From assembly GCA_021464525.1 (NCBI GenBank), contig JADRCO010000524.1, positions 1 through 31,690 of the forward strand: a stretch of DNA of 31,690 bases, read 5' to 3'. The notes under the pieces were generated by a model that saw only the letters and a list, made by a program, of their open reading frames with translations, ran no database searches and was not told where the DNA came from. The translations under genes and the position numbers were made by a program. The first letter of the stretch is position 1. Each line of letters opens with the position of its first letter. Origin of the DNA: Rhizophagus sp. LPA8_4_AMF (lineage: Eukaryota; Glomeromycota; Glomeromycetes; Glomerales; Glomeraceae). Positions 1-13,744 of the stretch are shown here, piece by piece.

Positions 1-3000
1 AGTATCGAAACAGCATATTTAAGTTAAACTTAACTATGTCGATTCTATGTTGATTGAAAACTATAAGTTTCTGTAAAGTAAGGTTAACAGGATATTCCTC
101 AGATATTTAAATCACTCGAAATGAACAAGGAGCAGGCAAGACAATTGCCTACATGGATTCAGGAAGCAATTTCTTTTGGACAGTTAAAACACTCCAGAAA
201 GCTTAAATCTACATACTTAAGTGCATTTCTAAAAAAATTAATTCATTCCTGAAACAGAAAGTCATAAACCACTACTTCCTAGCTCTTTGCGTAAATTAGA
301 GTTAGTATTTGCCAGCGAAGTGTATATTTCAAAAAATCTATCAAAAGCTAACACTTATATCAGTAAAGCCTTTCGGCACTTTCCTAATAACTATTTTTCT
401 TCATCTAAAAGGTATACTAGGTCAATATGCGAAAAAGAGGAGAACTATTTCTTTTTTATAATTACATAATTAAATCATTGATTAATCATTTGAATAACCA
501 AATAACTTAAGTTTATATTATTATTATAAAGACTAATTTGGAACAGTTTCAATTAAATCCCAAAAATTAGAACTCAGTTCTGTTAAGTTCAAGTCCAAAG
601 ACTCAGTCCTAAAGTCCAGAACTTGAACTTTCTCCCACCCTAAATATAAAGATATGATTATAGATAATTATAGATAAGTCTAACTGTATATGAATTTTAA
701 AAAGTACTTTATTATTATACAGTTTAATTTTAATTTAACTAATAAATATAAATAAATATTATTATATTATATAGCTTTTTTTTATTTAAGACTAAAATAT
801 ATTTTAACCAATATTAATAATTTAATATTTTATATAAATTTAAATATGTAGTAATTAGAAAAGAAAATTGTTAAATCTATTACTAATACAAAATTATTTG
901 AAAAATTGAAAAATGTAGAGGTGGAAATTTAGATAATTCTGCATTTTACTCTAAAATATAAATAAATTTCTTATTTTATCAATCTACGGTATATACATTA
1001 TATTTTTGAAGGAAATGTGAAAATCTATAGTTTTTATTAATTGCAAATTTAATTAAAAATTTAATATAACTAGTCCTTTATAATAAAAAAATTCTCTAAT
1101 TTATCAACATAGGAAATCATTGATTTATATATTCTTACAATTTTAGCCTTTACTTAATTGAACCACTTTAGAGTTGCCCATTTTTAGCAATTTCTGCTAC
1201 AAGTAACAGTAATCCTCCCTAAATTCTTGCACTCTTATAGGATATAGGCAATGCATTATACACAAATGATCCAAAGCTCGGTTATAGGTAAAACTTTAGT
1301 AATATAGTTTTTACTTTTTAATATTGACATGGGTTTTTTTAACATGGTTTAGCAAAGTTATAAAACCTCCAAAATCGTAGGGAATGATTGCAAATAAGAT
1401 TAATACACAAGTTCAATTAACTTTTAGACATATGATAATTTCAATTTTTATTATTAGTTTTGTTTTTCTGTATTTTTTTTTTTTAAAAGAAACTTTAAGG
1501 CATATATATAAAGAAAAAATATGTATAGAGAAAATTTTCATGAAAATATAAACATTAAAAACGAAGAAAATATACATGATTATTAATATATAAAGAGAAG
1601 CTATATGTTTTTTACTATATTAAAACTAAAAAAAAAAATGAACTATACAAAGATCCCATCTTACAAATAAAACCTATAATTTTTGTTTTGATTTCCCTTT
1701 CATAATTTTTTTTCTTTGCGGTACAATGAAAATAAAACTTTAAAATCGATCCCAAACCTCCATAAACCCAATGTCGCGATAAATTTATCAACGGATTAAT
1801 ATATGTAAAAAAAGAAAGGGTTGAGTTAACAACACCTTAATAAAAAAGGATCCGTTTCACAGGGGATGCTAATCAATATTAAATTAAATTATTATTGATT
1901 CGCGCTAAAAAATAACGTGGGAATTAATAAAAAAATAATTTTTCCACAATCATAAAAAATTGTGTCGAAATTGTATGGCACCCTTTTGTGAACGACCGAG
2001 TTATTAATTATGGAGGGAGGGAAAGTTAAGAAAAATAAAATAAAATATATGGGTAATCGAACAATTAGTCATATGGATTTAAAGATGAACCTCCCTAAAG
2101 AGAGGGGTAAATTATTATGTTAATTATTTTGACGAAAAATTAAATTTTCGATGAAACTATTAAGAGTCGTTGGATAATTTAAAAAACGTCGAAAAATACT
2201 CTTGGGAGGTAAGTCTAAATGAATCCATATTTTTATTCGTGCATGGTTCTAGATAGTAAATCATTTTAGATCGAATTGGATTGTGAAGATACTTCTTCAC
2301 ATTTTAAAAACATTCCGCTGTTAAGTTGAACTTGTATTAAACAAACAAGCTGCGGTTATTAAAAATTTTTCGCGAAAAAAAAAAGCCCTTGGTAATATTC
2401 AAGAACATTAAGTTGAAAGGAAATCATTGTAAGTATGGGTGGACACTAACCATGCCAAAGAATCAAAAAAAAATCGAATAAACAAGGATTTATATAACGT
2501 TTGAAACATACCTCCCTGAAAAAAAAAGCCACCACTTTCGTAGTACTAAGGTTATGCATCAAACTTTAAAGGAACAATAAGAAAAACGCCAACAAGTCAA
2601 GGGGCAAAGCGCTCCATGATATCAGATTAGATAATTTAGCCAAACATGTACCTAAACTTGTAAGTTGAATGAAAAATAAGACCTTAGATATGGCAAAGTC
2701 AAAGAAGATCAAATGTGCACAGTCATTGATTATTGTACTTTGTATGATTATAATGTTTTATAATTAGCACTTTTTAGTTAGTAATCGGCAAAAATTTTAA
2801 TTGTGTGTAATGTTACTATACGTTTATAATAAATCCTTAATATATAATAATACGATTTATTTCAATCGGAAAAACAAGTTTGGTCATTCCAGTACTTTTT
2901 ACGCAATTTTGATGATTGATGATGGAACCAATACATTCTGCAGAAAGTTTTCTTGAAAGGATAATTATCGTATAAGATTATCGTTATTCCGATCCTTTCC

Positions 3001-4145
3001 TGTTTGACATACAGTATATTCGAAATATATAAACAATAATGCAGAATGCAACGCAATTAATGATGTAAATATTAATGCATTCTTTTATTTGCAATTCTAG
3101 CAATAATACAAGAAAATAGAAAACGCTGAATAGATTAAAATCTCGACGTAATTACATTTGATAATACTATTTTGAGTAGACTTTAAATGGTGAACATCAA
3201 ATATATTCCAAAAATAACGCTGTATAAATCTTATATCGTTGTAACTTGAAATGAATGAAAAGAACATCTTTAAGGACTTATTTTTTATATGAATGAAAGA
3301 TCAATTTTATAAACAGAAAGTATATGATATAATAATGGATACATTCAAATGATGTATAATAACCAACTAAACTAAACTTAACAGTAAATAAATGAATGCC
3401 ACCATGTCTTCCTTTTATATTTTTTTTTTTTTTTAAAAAAATATTTATATTGAATGTTTCACAAGCAATGGCATCGTGTCACAGCTGCGTCAAAAAACTA
3501 GAATAATACGTTTGCAGCGGAGAAGCTATTAATTCTTGTCGAAGGGTGAAATTCTGTTCAGACGAGATAGAGTAAGAATCGCAAATAAATGGGAATAAAT
3601 AATATTTAATTCTATCGATTAATAGTTTGGCCATGCTTATGAGTGAATAGTCCAATTGAAGTCTATAAGTCCAATAACCATCAAATTATATCGATAGCCA
3701 TTTTTTTCTATATCAAGTTTAAATTTAATAATCAATTATTTGTTAAATATATCCTTCAATCATGCTTAAATTGAATCAAAATTTTTTTCAAAAGATGGTT
3801 TGTTATCGGCTAATTTCTACAGTTTAGTATACTTGCAAAACCAATTTTAAGTTTTTGTTTCATAAATATATTATTTAAAAAATTCACATAAAAATTATAA
3901 ATCAACTTATAAATAAAGCAATTTGAAAGAATCCTATTGGTGAAAGTAATTTTGCGAAATCTAATTAGAAGCAAATAAAAGATTTTAAATAATATCAACG
4001 TAAAATTTTATTTTTTTGAATGATTTTGAAGCAAAACTTACATTATATATAAATTTTATTTTCTTAACAAGAAATTCCTATAGTAATTGTAAATTCTTAA
4101 TTTGTTTTCATATTATAAAGCATATACCGGTAACTTTGAAGTTTT
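1..4145. other. Gene-free AT-rich intergenic DNA
   Basis: No coding gene could be supported here on either strand. Open frames are short (43-64 codons), several begin at non-ATG codons, and none resembles a known family. The stretch has long A and T runs, for example near 1469-1485 and 3420-3440. Slightly less AT-rich patches occur at about 540-650, 1740-2200 and 3470-3600. They could be decayed repeats or untranslated RNA, but nothing in them is recognisable. Confidence 0.6.
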
Positions 4146-6042
4146 TTAGTTATATCCGAAAAATCTTCGTATAATAGTTTTAACCATTGGATTTAAAATT
4201 TCGGGCTCATGTTGATAAGCAGCCTATTAAATTTTTAATTTTGATTAACATTAATTCTATACAAATCCTGAAATAAAATTTCTTCTTACCATAATTATGC
4301 TCATTGCTAAAGAAAAGAACCATACATCCGCTGTTTTATGTAATTCAAATATCCAATTTCTTTGACACATAATTTTATACCAGGATTCTGCGGCTTTTGG
4401 TAATACATATAAGGTTAAATTAACTCTCGTATTTCTATTTTCGATTAAAATTGTGAATGCTGAATTAAGCCCGGCCAACCAGTATAAGTATTTAGAATCC
4501 CATTTCAAATTGAAAAATTTAATCATGTTGCGATGTAAGCATATTTGTGATTGATAACTTGCTACAAAAGTGGAAATAAACGTGCTTGACCGAATCGTGT
4601 TAAACATGCTTTTTTTAATAAGCGCCATGGGACTAATAAAAAAGAGGGAAAATAATGAGAAAATTTCACATAAATTTAAAACAAGATTAATATAAGTAGA
4701 ACATACTCTTCAATCAATTGTGCTGATTTGAATGCTATCATTGGAACAAAATTAAGTGTAGCATATACTGGTGCAATATTTCTAAAAACTTGATAAAACC
4801 GCTCAATGTTTGTATATATACATGAATCGAATTGAGGATGTATAAGCTCACTAAAAAAGATACGCTTCAATAAGAATTTTAATATAAACCAAAAATATGG
4901 TAATACTTATTTAAACTTACCAGGGAATTGCAACAGGTCGTGAAGGTAAATTCGAAGCTACTTCAAGGGCATTCTTCGTTCCATTAAATTTTTTAACGAG
5001 ATTAATCGCATCATCATTATTTAAAGGTAACCCTTTTCTCAATGATAGATTAATATCCAAAGTTTCTTTTGGAACACGTGCTGTAGATATCATAAAATTC
5101 AAGAAGTCTTTTGGTATAGTGATAGGTCGCATCTACAAAAAATAATTCTTGTCAAGGTCTAACATAATGAGGATAATTGTTTAATATTAAAATATTAATA
5201 CCGTATATGCATAAAGAACTTGCGCAGTCGATATAACGAATATTAAGGCATCCCCATGAGGAATTCGAAAATATTCACGCGCGTGACCTGCATTATAAAC
5301 AGCTTGTAATGCGCTGAAGTTTGAATTTGAAAAGAAATATATAAATGAAATCAAAGGCGCAGTACAACAGAACAAGGAACCACTAGACTAACCGAACAAA
5401 TAGTTGTTGCGCAATAGAAATTCTTCTCTCGCGTTTTTCTGCCATAATCGATGTACCGGCAATAAAACCTACAAAATGTTCGTATATCTCGTAATTTGAA
5501 CATTAAATATATTAAAGATGGAGATTATAAGCTTAAAGATAAAATACCGGCAATTAATCCATTCCAATGATCATCTTTCTTACGAATATACCGCAATCCA
5601 TTATTAATAAGCTTCCATAAAAATGAAAATCCACCAAAACCTACGCCAAATCGCACGGCGTCCATTCCGAAAAATCCATGGATAAACGCATGATATATAG
5701 ATCCTTTTCTATAAAGAAATTTTTGTTACACAAATCTTTCACGCAACTTTAAAAAATTCTCCAAGAACATCAAATACCTTTTCCGGAATACTGTTAGTAA
5801 ATTTAACAGGAAATTTACACCCCCACGAATACCATGCGCCTTTGCATATGATTCTAAATTTTTTTTTGCAAATGCTTAATAAATTATCAATATAAATATA
5901 CAAATAACAAACACTAAAACATACCAAGACCTCCAATAATGGAATGCAAAACAATCTTTTTAATTGTATTTGGTTTATTTTGATGGTCTCTATTAGATAA
6001 TGGTGCATTTACATCTTCTCGAGTTACAATATGTGACATCAT
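4146..6042 (-). CDS. TMEM135-like multi-pass membrane protein
   Basis: Spliced from nine exons (6042-5925, 5853-5743, 5703-5548, 5468-5393, 5313-5202, 5132-4921, 4850-4707, 4632-4263, 4223-4146) to 458 aa in one unbroken frame. The start is the first of two adjacent ATGs, with an in-frame TAA six codons upstream. Residues 163-191 (GHAREYFRIPHGDALIF and on), followed by a TMRP motif, match the second half of the TMEM135 family. Residues 262-272 (CELIHPQFDSC) are the family's cysteine motif, and the helices after it resemble the first half of animal TMEM135. The last exon gives AAYQHEPEILNPMVKTIIRR, a typical family C-terminus. Animal TMEM135 acts in peroxisomal and mitochondrial membranes, in lipid metabolism and organelle dynamics. 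The same role here is inference. The gene is divergent from INTS2. The third exon uses the second of two nearby acceptors. Confidence 0.85.
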
Positions 6043-6586
6043 AGGCAAATCGTGCGGTTAAAAAAAAAACATGGAAAAAAAATGATTTTCTACATGTGGG
6101 ATGAGAAACAAATAAGCCATTTTTATATACCAAAGAGATCGATAATAATTCTGAGCTAAAAGATTGTAATGTTGTGTGACTTTTCTTTCTTTTATAACCG
6201 TTTTCTCCTAAGGTTACAAAATTATTTTGTCGACACCTGATTTTAATGCAAACATTACCAAAATTTGGGGTAGCATTTTTTTGGGGGAAAATTTCAAGAA
6301 AAGTTTTAATCCGATGAGTATTCGATGCTATGTAAATCATTGATACCACGTTTGATTGATTGACGCTAATTCATTTTTGTGTCAATGGAATGCTGTAACT
6401 TGAATATCTATTTTCCCCAAAAGAAAAAAAAAAATGGTTCGTACAACATTTAAATTTTTTTATTTATTACGTAAACAAATCGTGCTCGCAGTTGTGCTAA
6501 GATTATCATTAACCAATCAGCTAACGAACGCAAAATCCATCACATGACATATATAAGACTAAAATTTAGTATCGAGATAATTAACA
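6043..6586. promoter_or_regulatory. Shared bidirectional promoter with CCAAT and TATA boxes
   Basis: These 544 bases lie between the start codons of the divergent TMEM135-like and INTS2 genes. A CCAATCAG box is at 6513-6520 and a TATATAAG box at 6550-6557, about 30 bases before the INTS2 ATG, so the INTS2 5' leader is probably very short. A CACATG sequence sits at 6541-6546. No TATA box was noted on the TMEM135 side. NF-Y (Hap complex) binding at the CCAAT box is inferred from the motif alone. Confidence 0.55.
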
Positions 6587-9500
6587 ATGTCTTCCATTAG
6601 CGATGCGGCAATTGTTGAAACCTTCAAATATCTTGAAAATGGAGGTTGTGTAATACAGAGGCCCAACCTGGTATAATAATTTATTTTAAAAGTAATATAT
6701 CTTACTCATGCATGTTGTTGAACATAGTTTTTTTGCAGAAATATGAGCTTTTCTTACCTTACATTCTGAAATATTACACACTCGATGAAGTTTCTTTTTT
6801 AAAAGCAAATTATACTCAGGTAAAAAATCTTCATAGTTATTACAAATAGCAAATAATGATAAGATAATAAATTATTTGTTACTTTTGTAGATATTAACTA
6901 AGAAAGAATATACAAATTTTTTTTTAGGTTGAGTTAATAAAGAATATTCTAACAATAAACAGAGATGATTTGATCAGAGACGTAGAAAGACAAATAAGCC
7001 AAAACCAAACATTATTGGATGTTATATCGGAGGTATGGAGAAAAGTATTTTTAGAATTATTTGGTAAATAGATGTTGTTTAATTTTCTAATATATTTTTT
7101 GTATAAAGGGAAAAATAGTGCCTCAGAGTCAAACTCATACGTCCGGTTATAATGATCACGAACTTATTTTAAAGTAGACATATAACTTATTTTATTATAT
7201 ATAATTGATTGTTATTGCTTATTGATAAATCAATGAATATAATTTCTAGACTAATTTTACGGGATTTGTCCGACCTCGTAATATTAGCAAAAGCGAAGTA
7301 TGAACAAAACCCAATGAGTGTTCAAAAATGCTGTGACATCTTACATGCGAATAGATTTTTGCAAAATCTCAAGAAAGAATCTTTTAATAATATCGATTAT
7401 TATTTGCCAATCATATTGTATATTTGGAAACCGATAGAGCTTGGAATTACCTATGAGGTCAGTAGTTATAGTTTGATAGTTATTATTAATAAATTAATTC
7501 CTTTTTCATTCAACTATTTTTTTTTCCTGATTTGTAAGTAGGATGTAATTCGTGCCTTACCTCTCTTAAATAATTGTGATGATTTGATTAGATGTTTAGT
7601 CGCCAATAACCCACAAATGTTTCATAAAGTAAATAATATGCAATTATACATCAAGACTTTATAAGCTTTTTTTTTCTCACAATTATTTTAATATTCTTTA
7701 GATCACAGATATTATTTTACAAATTCACAAATATTTTCCATTTAAATATAAAGAGCGCATCAAGTTTGTCATTAAAAAAATTATATATATTTTTTTTACC
7801 TCGATATCAATGATTATAATATTAATTTATATCTCTTTATAAAGAAAAATGTTGTATACTATGGTTAATCTTGCAACACATCACGCCTTTAACATGCGAC
7901 TTAAATTGATAGATTTGAAGATACTACCAGAAGTTGTGTTAAGATTTACGATCCTTTGTTCAGATATCGTATGTGTTTTACGTATATATTTTTTTTTAGG
8001 ATTTTAACTTTTCTTATTTATAATTTCACTTTATTCCTAGGTACTATGTCTTGAAGGTATTTTGTCACGAAATCCTAAGTGGATAACATCACAACAAATA
8101 CCGCAGAGTTTAATAAACGAATTAAAAACCGTCTTATTTGGAACCTTGCGTAACTGTGTGGTAATATAAACAGATTCAATTCGTGTTCTAACGTTGATTC
8201 AATAGTTTCTGGTTCAAATTTTATTTCTTTTTTATTTATAGAATAATGTTCAACAGCCATTATCCCATCATCGAGCAAGATTGTGTATATTAATGCGGAT
8301 AATTTGCGGATTTGTGCATTTTTTCAAAGTAAACTTTGATCCAAGCGATTTAGAAGTTTGCTTAACAGTCATAGATCATGCCGGATCAGACAGGTATGAA
8401 TTTTTTACACATTGTCCCTTTTATTAATTTAATTTACTAATTTACCTTTCTACAGGCTTAAGAAATTATGTTTGTGTTTTCTGCTATTATGTTCTGAAAT
8501 GTTAATTAAAACGAACAGGGTAAATAAAATATTCTTGTTCTAATTTTCTTATTTGAATGTTTTTTAACAAATTTATCATCTTTTTACCCAGTTATTACTT
8601 GTAAGTTCCTTTGCCAGAATAGTTAACCCTCGTAATACGCAGTTATTCTTGATATTTGCTTACTTTTTCCGAGCAAATCAACTCGATCAAATATCAAAAA
8701 TGTGTGTTTCGACTTTGGCTATGGATGTTGAAATATGTATGTATAATTATATACAAATAGTTAAATTCACGAATTAATTATATATCAATTTTTTTAGCCG
8801 GTTATGGATTAGTTGAGTTAAGAATCGCTACGAAGGATACCCTTTTCTCTGAAATGACATTATCTAAGAGTGCTTTGGAAATAGAACCGGATACTTTTGA
8901 TGGATTGGGAGTAAGTTTCAATTTGTATTTATGTAAACGATCTTTTCATTTAAGAAATGATATGAATTATTCACATATATATACAAACACGTATATTTCT
9001 TAATTGTTCCTTCAATTATGTAGCTGGCAAAAGACCCGAGCGATATTGCTTTTAATGTCGTTTACGTAATGTTAAAAGGCGGAGTATTTCATAAAGGTAA
9101 GACAGATTTAAGACCTTGGATAATACGACAAATAACGCAAGCGACAACTCCAATCCACTCTCAGTTGGGACCCTTAGTTAAGACATATGCTTCTTGGTTA
9201 GATTTCCTTTAATTGTTAGGTAATATTACTTAAAAAAAAATCAATGATTTAAAATATTTACCTATTTTATATAGCATATTCGATTATGGGATTGCATATT
9301 CATCTTATCCAACTCCAATGACAAAGATTCCGGAATTTTATATCTTCGCATTTTTCCGAGAGAGAATTGACAAAATTTCCCCAGCGCATGTTCTTTTATT
9401 TTATTATGTTCTCCAATTTAATACATTTGCAAGAGAGCGAAAGTCGATTGGAGGTCAAGCATCATTACAAAAAACAAGTATGCGTAAAATCAAACTTTGA

Positions 9501-11669
9501 TGCTTTAAAATATGAATCAAAAATTATTATTGACCAAATTTTGATAGTTTACTCTTCCAACTTACCTTATTCTTCGGATCTTATGGAATCAATTCCTGTT
9601 CGAAGAATACTAATTGAAGCGGAAAAATGTGACAATGGGCTGGCATATCGTAATATTTATCCTGAACTTCTTGGGCTTGTTGCCTCAAATTATCCCGAAA
9701 TTTTTGACATTGAAAATCTCCTGATCGAAGAAGATCGCTTGTCGAAGTAATTATTGATTCTTTTACTTGTCTGCTATTTGAAGTATAGGTATCCAACTTT
9801 CATTATATTGTTTTATTAGGTCTTCGAGGCAGAATCAATCAGTTGTTAAAAATTTTGTACAATTAATCATTTCAAATTTAACGGAAAACCCAGAAGTGTC
9901 TATATCTGGTATTTTTTTATTTTTTTTGAATGTATTGAAGTTATTATTTATAAAAATATACATGATAATATTTAATATTCTGATTCGATAATTTAGCCTT
10001 GAAAACTCTGGAATCTATGGAACCGAAGGATTTGTTAATTCATTGTAATCAACTTATACTAGATTTATTACCGAGAATAATTCATCAGTTTGTATCTGAT
10101 TTGTTATGTTTTTAGATCTTTTTATTCTTAACTAAGAAAATTTAACTCTTAAATGTATAGGGGGAATCCCAGAATAATACAATCTGTCTACCGAATTTGG
10201 TTATCACTTTATAGTATGAATCCTCATGAGGCATCGCTATTATTTATAAACGCAACTAGAGGACAAGAAGATCAAGGAATAAGGTGGTTAGTTTATTAAA
10301 TAATGATTGTTTGTTTGTGTACAAGCTTATTTAGTTTTAATTTTAGATTTACGGAATTACAACTTATGATGGATCCATTACTGGTTATACGCTGTGATTC
10401 TCAAGTCTTTAGATGTCCCCCAATTTTTAAAATTTTTATTAAGGTATTTAATAGATTATATTATTCTTAAGCAATTGGCTAGCTTGCTATATTTATGAAA
10501 TTTTTTTTTTTTTAGATTTTAAAATTTTTTATGAAAGGTTCCCGATCTAGGTTAAGTCGATTTCAACAAGATGAAAATGAATATTTGAAGGTAATTCCTT
10601 ATAAATATGGAATCATATGGAATCAGTTTATAACTCTTGTTTATTAGAATAATGTTGTTTATATTATTTTTTCATTAGGATCGAGTTACACCCGAAAAGA
10701 TGGATAAATTGATACTAATTCAAGAGATTTCATTGATGAAAATGTTACTTGAAATTTGCGAAACTAAACTGGAAGATAATCCCGGTACAATAATAATAAG
10801 AACATATTAACATATATTTGTAAAAAATGAACTAATTCTATATTTAATAGATGTATTGGAAGAAATTAGAAACATAACATTTAGTTTTCTTCATGAGTTA
10901 TTTATCGAAAACACGATGTTATGTAAGGAGCTACATTCTGAGGGTTATTCGTTTGAATTAATATCTTTGACAACGCGAAAAATTGAGTCAATGCGTAAGT
11001 GTTTATGGTTTTTCTTAGTAATCAACATTTAAAATGACAATTTTATTTTTAACGTAGATATGTGTATAAATTTCGCGCCTGAATTGATTAAAGATGAAAC
11101 TAGTCCAAAAAGACAATTGTTTGGACTATTTTTGGGTAGTCAATTATGCGAAGTTTGGCCCATGGAACAAACGTAATATTCCCTATTTTACGTCATTTTT
11201 GATCAGAAGTGGTGAATAATTACTAAATGTTCTGTTTATATTCTTATTAGTTATAAGCTTGCAAAAGATCATATAATAGAAAAAATAAAAGAAATTTCTT
11301 TTAAACCGAACGAGAAGACATTATCTGAAGAGGCAAAGAAAGTTTTACCAATTTTAATCCTTATTTTTAATGTCTTCCCGAATTTACGCAGTGAGATTGT
11401 GCGAATATTAAGAGGTAAAATAAAATGTTCTCTTTAATTTGTATAATTGCGAATGATTTTTAATTGCGAGATTTAAATTATTAGCATTAGAAGAGAAATT
11501 TAAGCCACATAAAGGGCATGCTATCACGTTCGGAATGAAAAGGGGATCGGAAATATTTATTGCTCAATTATTAGAACAGGTTCGTGAGAAGCCCACGAGT
11601 TCATCTAAAGTTAAGAAGAGAAAAAGATTAGAGAATTTTAAGGGCAGAAGTATAACATTTGAGAAATGA
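6587..11669 (+). CDS. INTS2: Integrator complex subunit 2 (INTS2)
   Basis: Twenty-six exons join in one frame to 1057 aa (human INTS2 is about 1200): 6587-6670, 6739-6819, 6928-7032, 7109-7173, 7250-7457, 7542-7628, 7702-7763, 7845-7968, 8041-8160, 8242-8393, 8456-8519, 8592-8736, 8798-8910, 9024-9196, 9275-9477, 9548-9746, 9820-9908, 9997-10087, 10161-10283, 10347-10443, 10516-10590, 10679-10784, 10851-10994, 11058-11172, 11251-11414, 11485-11669. Residues 772-788 (DPLLVIRCDSQVFRCPP) match the human DPLIVLRCDQRVHRCPP block. WIIRQITQATTPIHSQL (from residue 502) matches human WIYRQLCETSTPLHPQL, and SSDLMESIPVRRIL matches SSSLMDQIPIKFLI. The protein is helical-repeat-like, with a basic C-terminus (KVKKRKR). 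INTS2 is a scaffold subunit of the nuclear Integrator complex, which cleaves and attenuates RNA polymerase II transcripts. Donors at 7764 (GTTTGT), 9197 (GTTAGA) and 10088 (GTTTGT) are weak and were chosen to keep the frame. Confidence 0.92.
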
Positions 11670-13744
11670 GTGATTTGGATTTTAAAATGAGAAGAAACAT
11701 TTATATAGGATTAACTTAAATTGTATAGTGTTTTAATAAAATGTTTTTAAATTTATAATACTGTTGTAATTTTCAAGATACAGTATGTTCTGTATTCTGT
11801 AATATCCCAAACATATCCAGGACGGTTATTTGTCGATAATTCATTTTAACCCGGTTATCACTATATAAATTAGGAATTCTCACGTATTAGATAAGTAATA
11901 TAGTTATATCACTTTGCAGTGACTCATCAGATTAAACGATTTATATCGCTTTATAACGATTTTATCAAGGTAAAACAGATTCATTTTTTTGTGTGGTTAG
12001 TTTTTTTGAAAGTTAGAGCTGCATAGATGTCATTACGTCATATGTCCTGTGTATAGAGAATACGTCAAGTACAGAAACATTCTCGGTTCAGCACACCATA
12101 AACACATTAAAAAATCACAAAATCCGGTACGAGTAAAACTTTATTAAATGCTTCAATAATGAAATGACAACCATATATGTCTAAAACAGAAAAATTTCAG
12201 CAGCTAACAAAAAAAAAATTCAACTTATTATGTGTAATAAAAAATATGTAAACACTATAAACCATTAATTTATAGAACATTTTTTTGGTGTGAATTGCTC
12301 CATATTTTTTAGGGTCCGTACTCGATTTCAGTTGTTTTGTCCTTCAATTACTCAGTAGACAACATAAGTCGATCAACTTTAGCTAGTTAAATTTTTTCGT
12401 GCATTTTAGTCTGTACAAGAAAAAGTTTTAATTAGTGCATTTAATACAATGAACACATTGAGCACATTGAGAAGTGATTTTTTTAATTTGAAAATTTATA
12501 ATATACCGCGTTGACATTTTCTGCAACAACTTCTAGACAATGGAGATAGATGAGGCTATGAAAAGGGTTAATAGTATTAATTTGTAGTTGCTTGATGGCA
12601 CAAACTTGCTTGGTTAAGTTAGGGAATGACACTCAGAATTTAATTCGACACAATAAGATGTGGAAGAGTACCCATAATTGTACTCTAGGCAACAAGTTGA
12701 AAATAATGCAGCCAACTAGAAGCAGAAAACGTGGCATCCGTACAATTTTAGGCATATTGCTATAATAGCATTATAGCATTATATGCAACCCCCAGGATTT
12801 CATTCGATTCCGATATTAAGGGTGGAAAAGTATCCCATAAATGAGTACACAAGTCTTTTAATTCTAAGATTAAAAAAAAAATAAAAAAGTCTTACAGTAC
12901 TTTCGAAGTACAGTATATGAAAATTGATTATCAAAGATCACGTGTTATGTTACCGTCAGTCTATTAGAATTTTATAATATGATTTAATAAATTATTTTGT
13001 CTTCATATTTAAATAGTATTTAAATATAAATAATAATGTAAATATTATTTTTAAAAAATCTTCGACAATTGGACAATTGAATATCTAGTAGAAGTGACGC
13101 ACGTGACAATTATTTATTTTTCAGCTCATTAGTACTGTGCATTCTCGTATTTTTGAAACCTCCAACAAAAGTTTTGTCGGCAAAAAAATGAAATAAATTT
13201 ACGTATTTCATCGTATTATTTATATACCCTAGGTTTTACCTACCAAAAATTTCTCACCTATACACATTATGTTCGTACTAGCAATTTTTTGATAATGGAA
13301 ATAGATTAGATATAAAAATTGAAAGTGATTTTGACGATAATATTGAAATACTAATATAGAAACAATTTAAAATTCAATAGATCAAATATTTAGAAATAAA
13401 ATGATAAGGAATTTGAATTTTGAAAATTTTTGATGTGTAATATAGACTTTTGAAAATATTGAACATCCAGCTCATTCTATGTAGTTAAAGTGTTGGCGCA
13501 GTAACAATTAAACGTGATAGCTTGCACTGTAATCGGCGAGCAGATAATAAAACAGTAATAAAACACGGTAGGGTGTATGTTATTTTCAAACCACATTGCA
13601 AAAATTATAACAATACAAAATATATTTAACAATTTACATACAAAATATTGCAATTAAATTTTATTTGTTAACATGTTAAAGCTAAAAGCGAATTTACAAA
13701 ATTAAATTTCAAGAGAGAATAATACAATATCAATATTTAAGAAT
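11670..13744. other. Intergenic DNA, no gene seen
   Basis: An AATAAA at 11735-11740, 66 bases after the INTS2 stop, is a likely polyadenylation signal. A TTTATT at 13660-13665 is AATAAA on the minus strand, about 80 bases after the stop of the copper-protein gene. The middle (about 12530-12850) is less AT-rich and may be a decayed repeat, but no frame or terminal repeat identifies it. Nothing else could be supported. Confidence 0.5.

Noticed and set aside
121-252. 43-codon ATG frame beginning MNKEQARQLPTW
   Set aside because: Considered as a remnant of a phosphoribosyltransferase or a transposon. The resemblance is too weak and short, with no continuation in flanking DNA.
5993-6349. Long minus-strand open frame (118 codons) in the INTS2/TMEM135 spacer
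   Set aside because: It begins at a non-ATG codon, overlaps the first TMEM135 exon in another frame, shows no family resemblance and covers the shared promoter. The spliced TMEM135 frame explains the coding signal.
9367-9500. Continuous open frame across 9478-9547, as if no intron existed
   Set aside because: Reading through gives a frame shift relative to the upstream exon. A 70-base GT-AG intron at 9478-9547 keeps frame and places SSDLMESIP directly after the region matching human INTS2.
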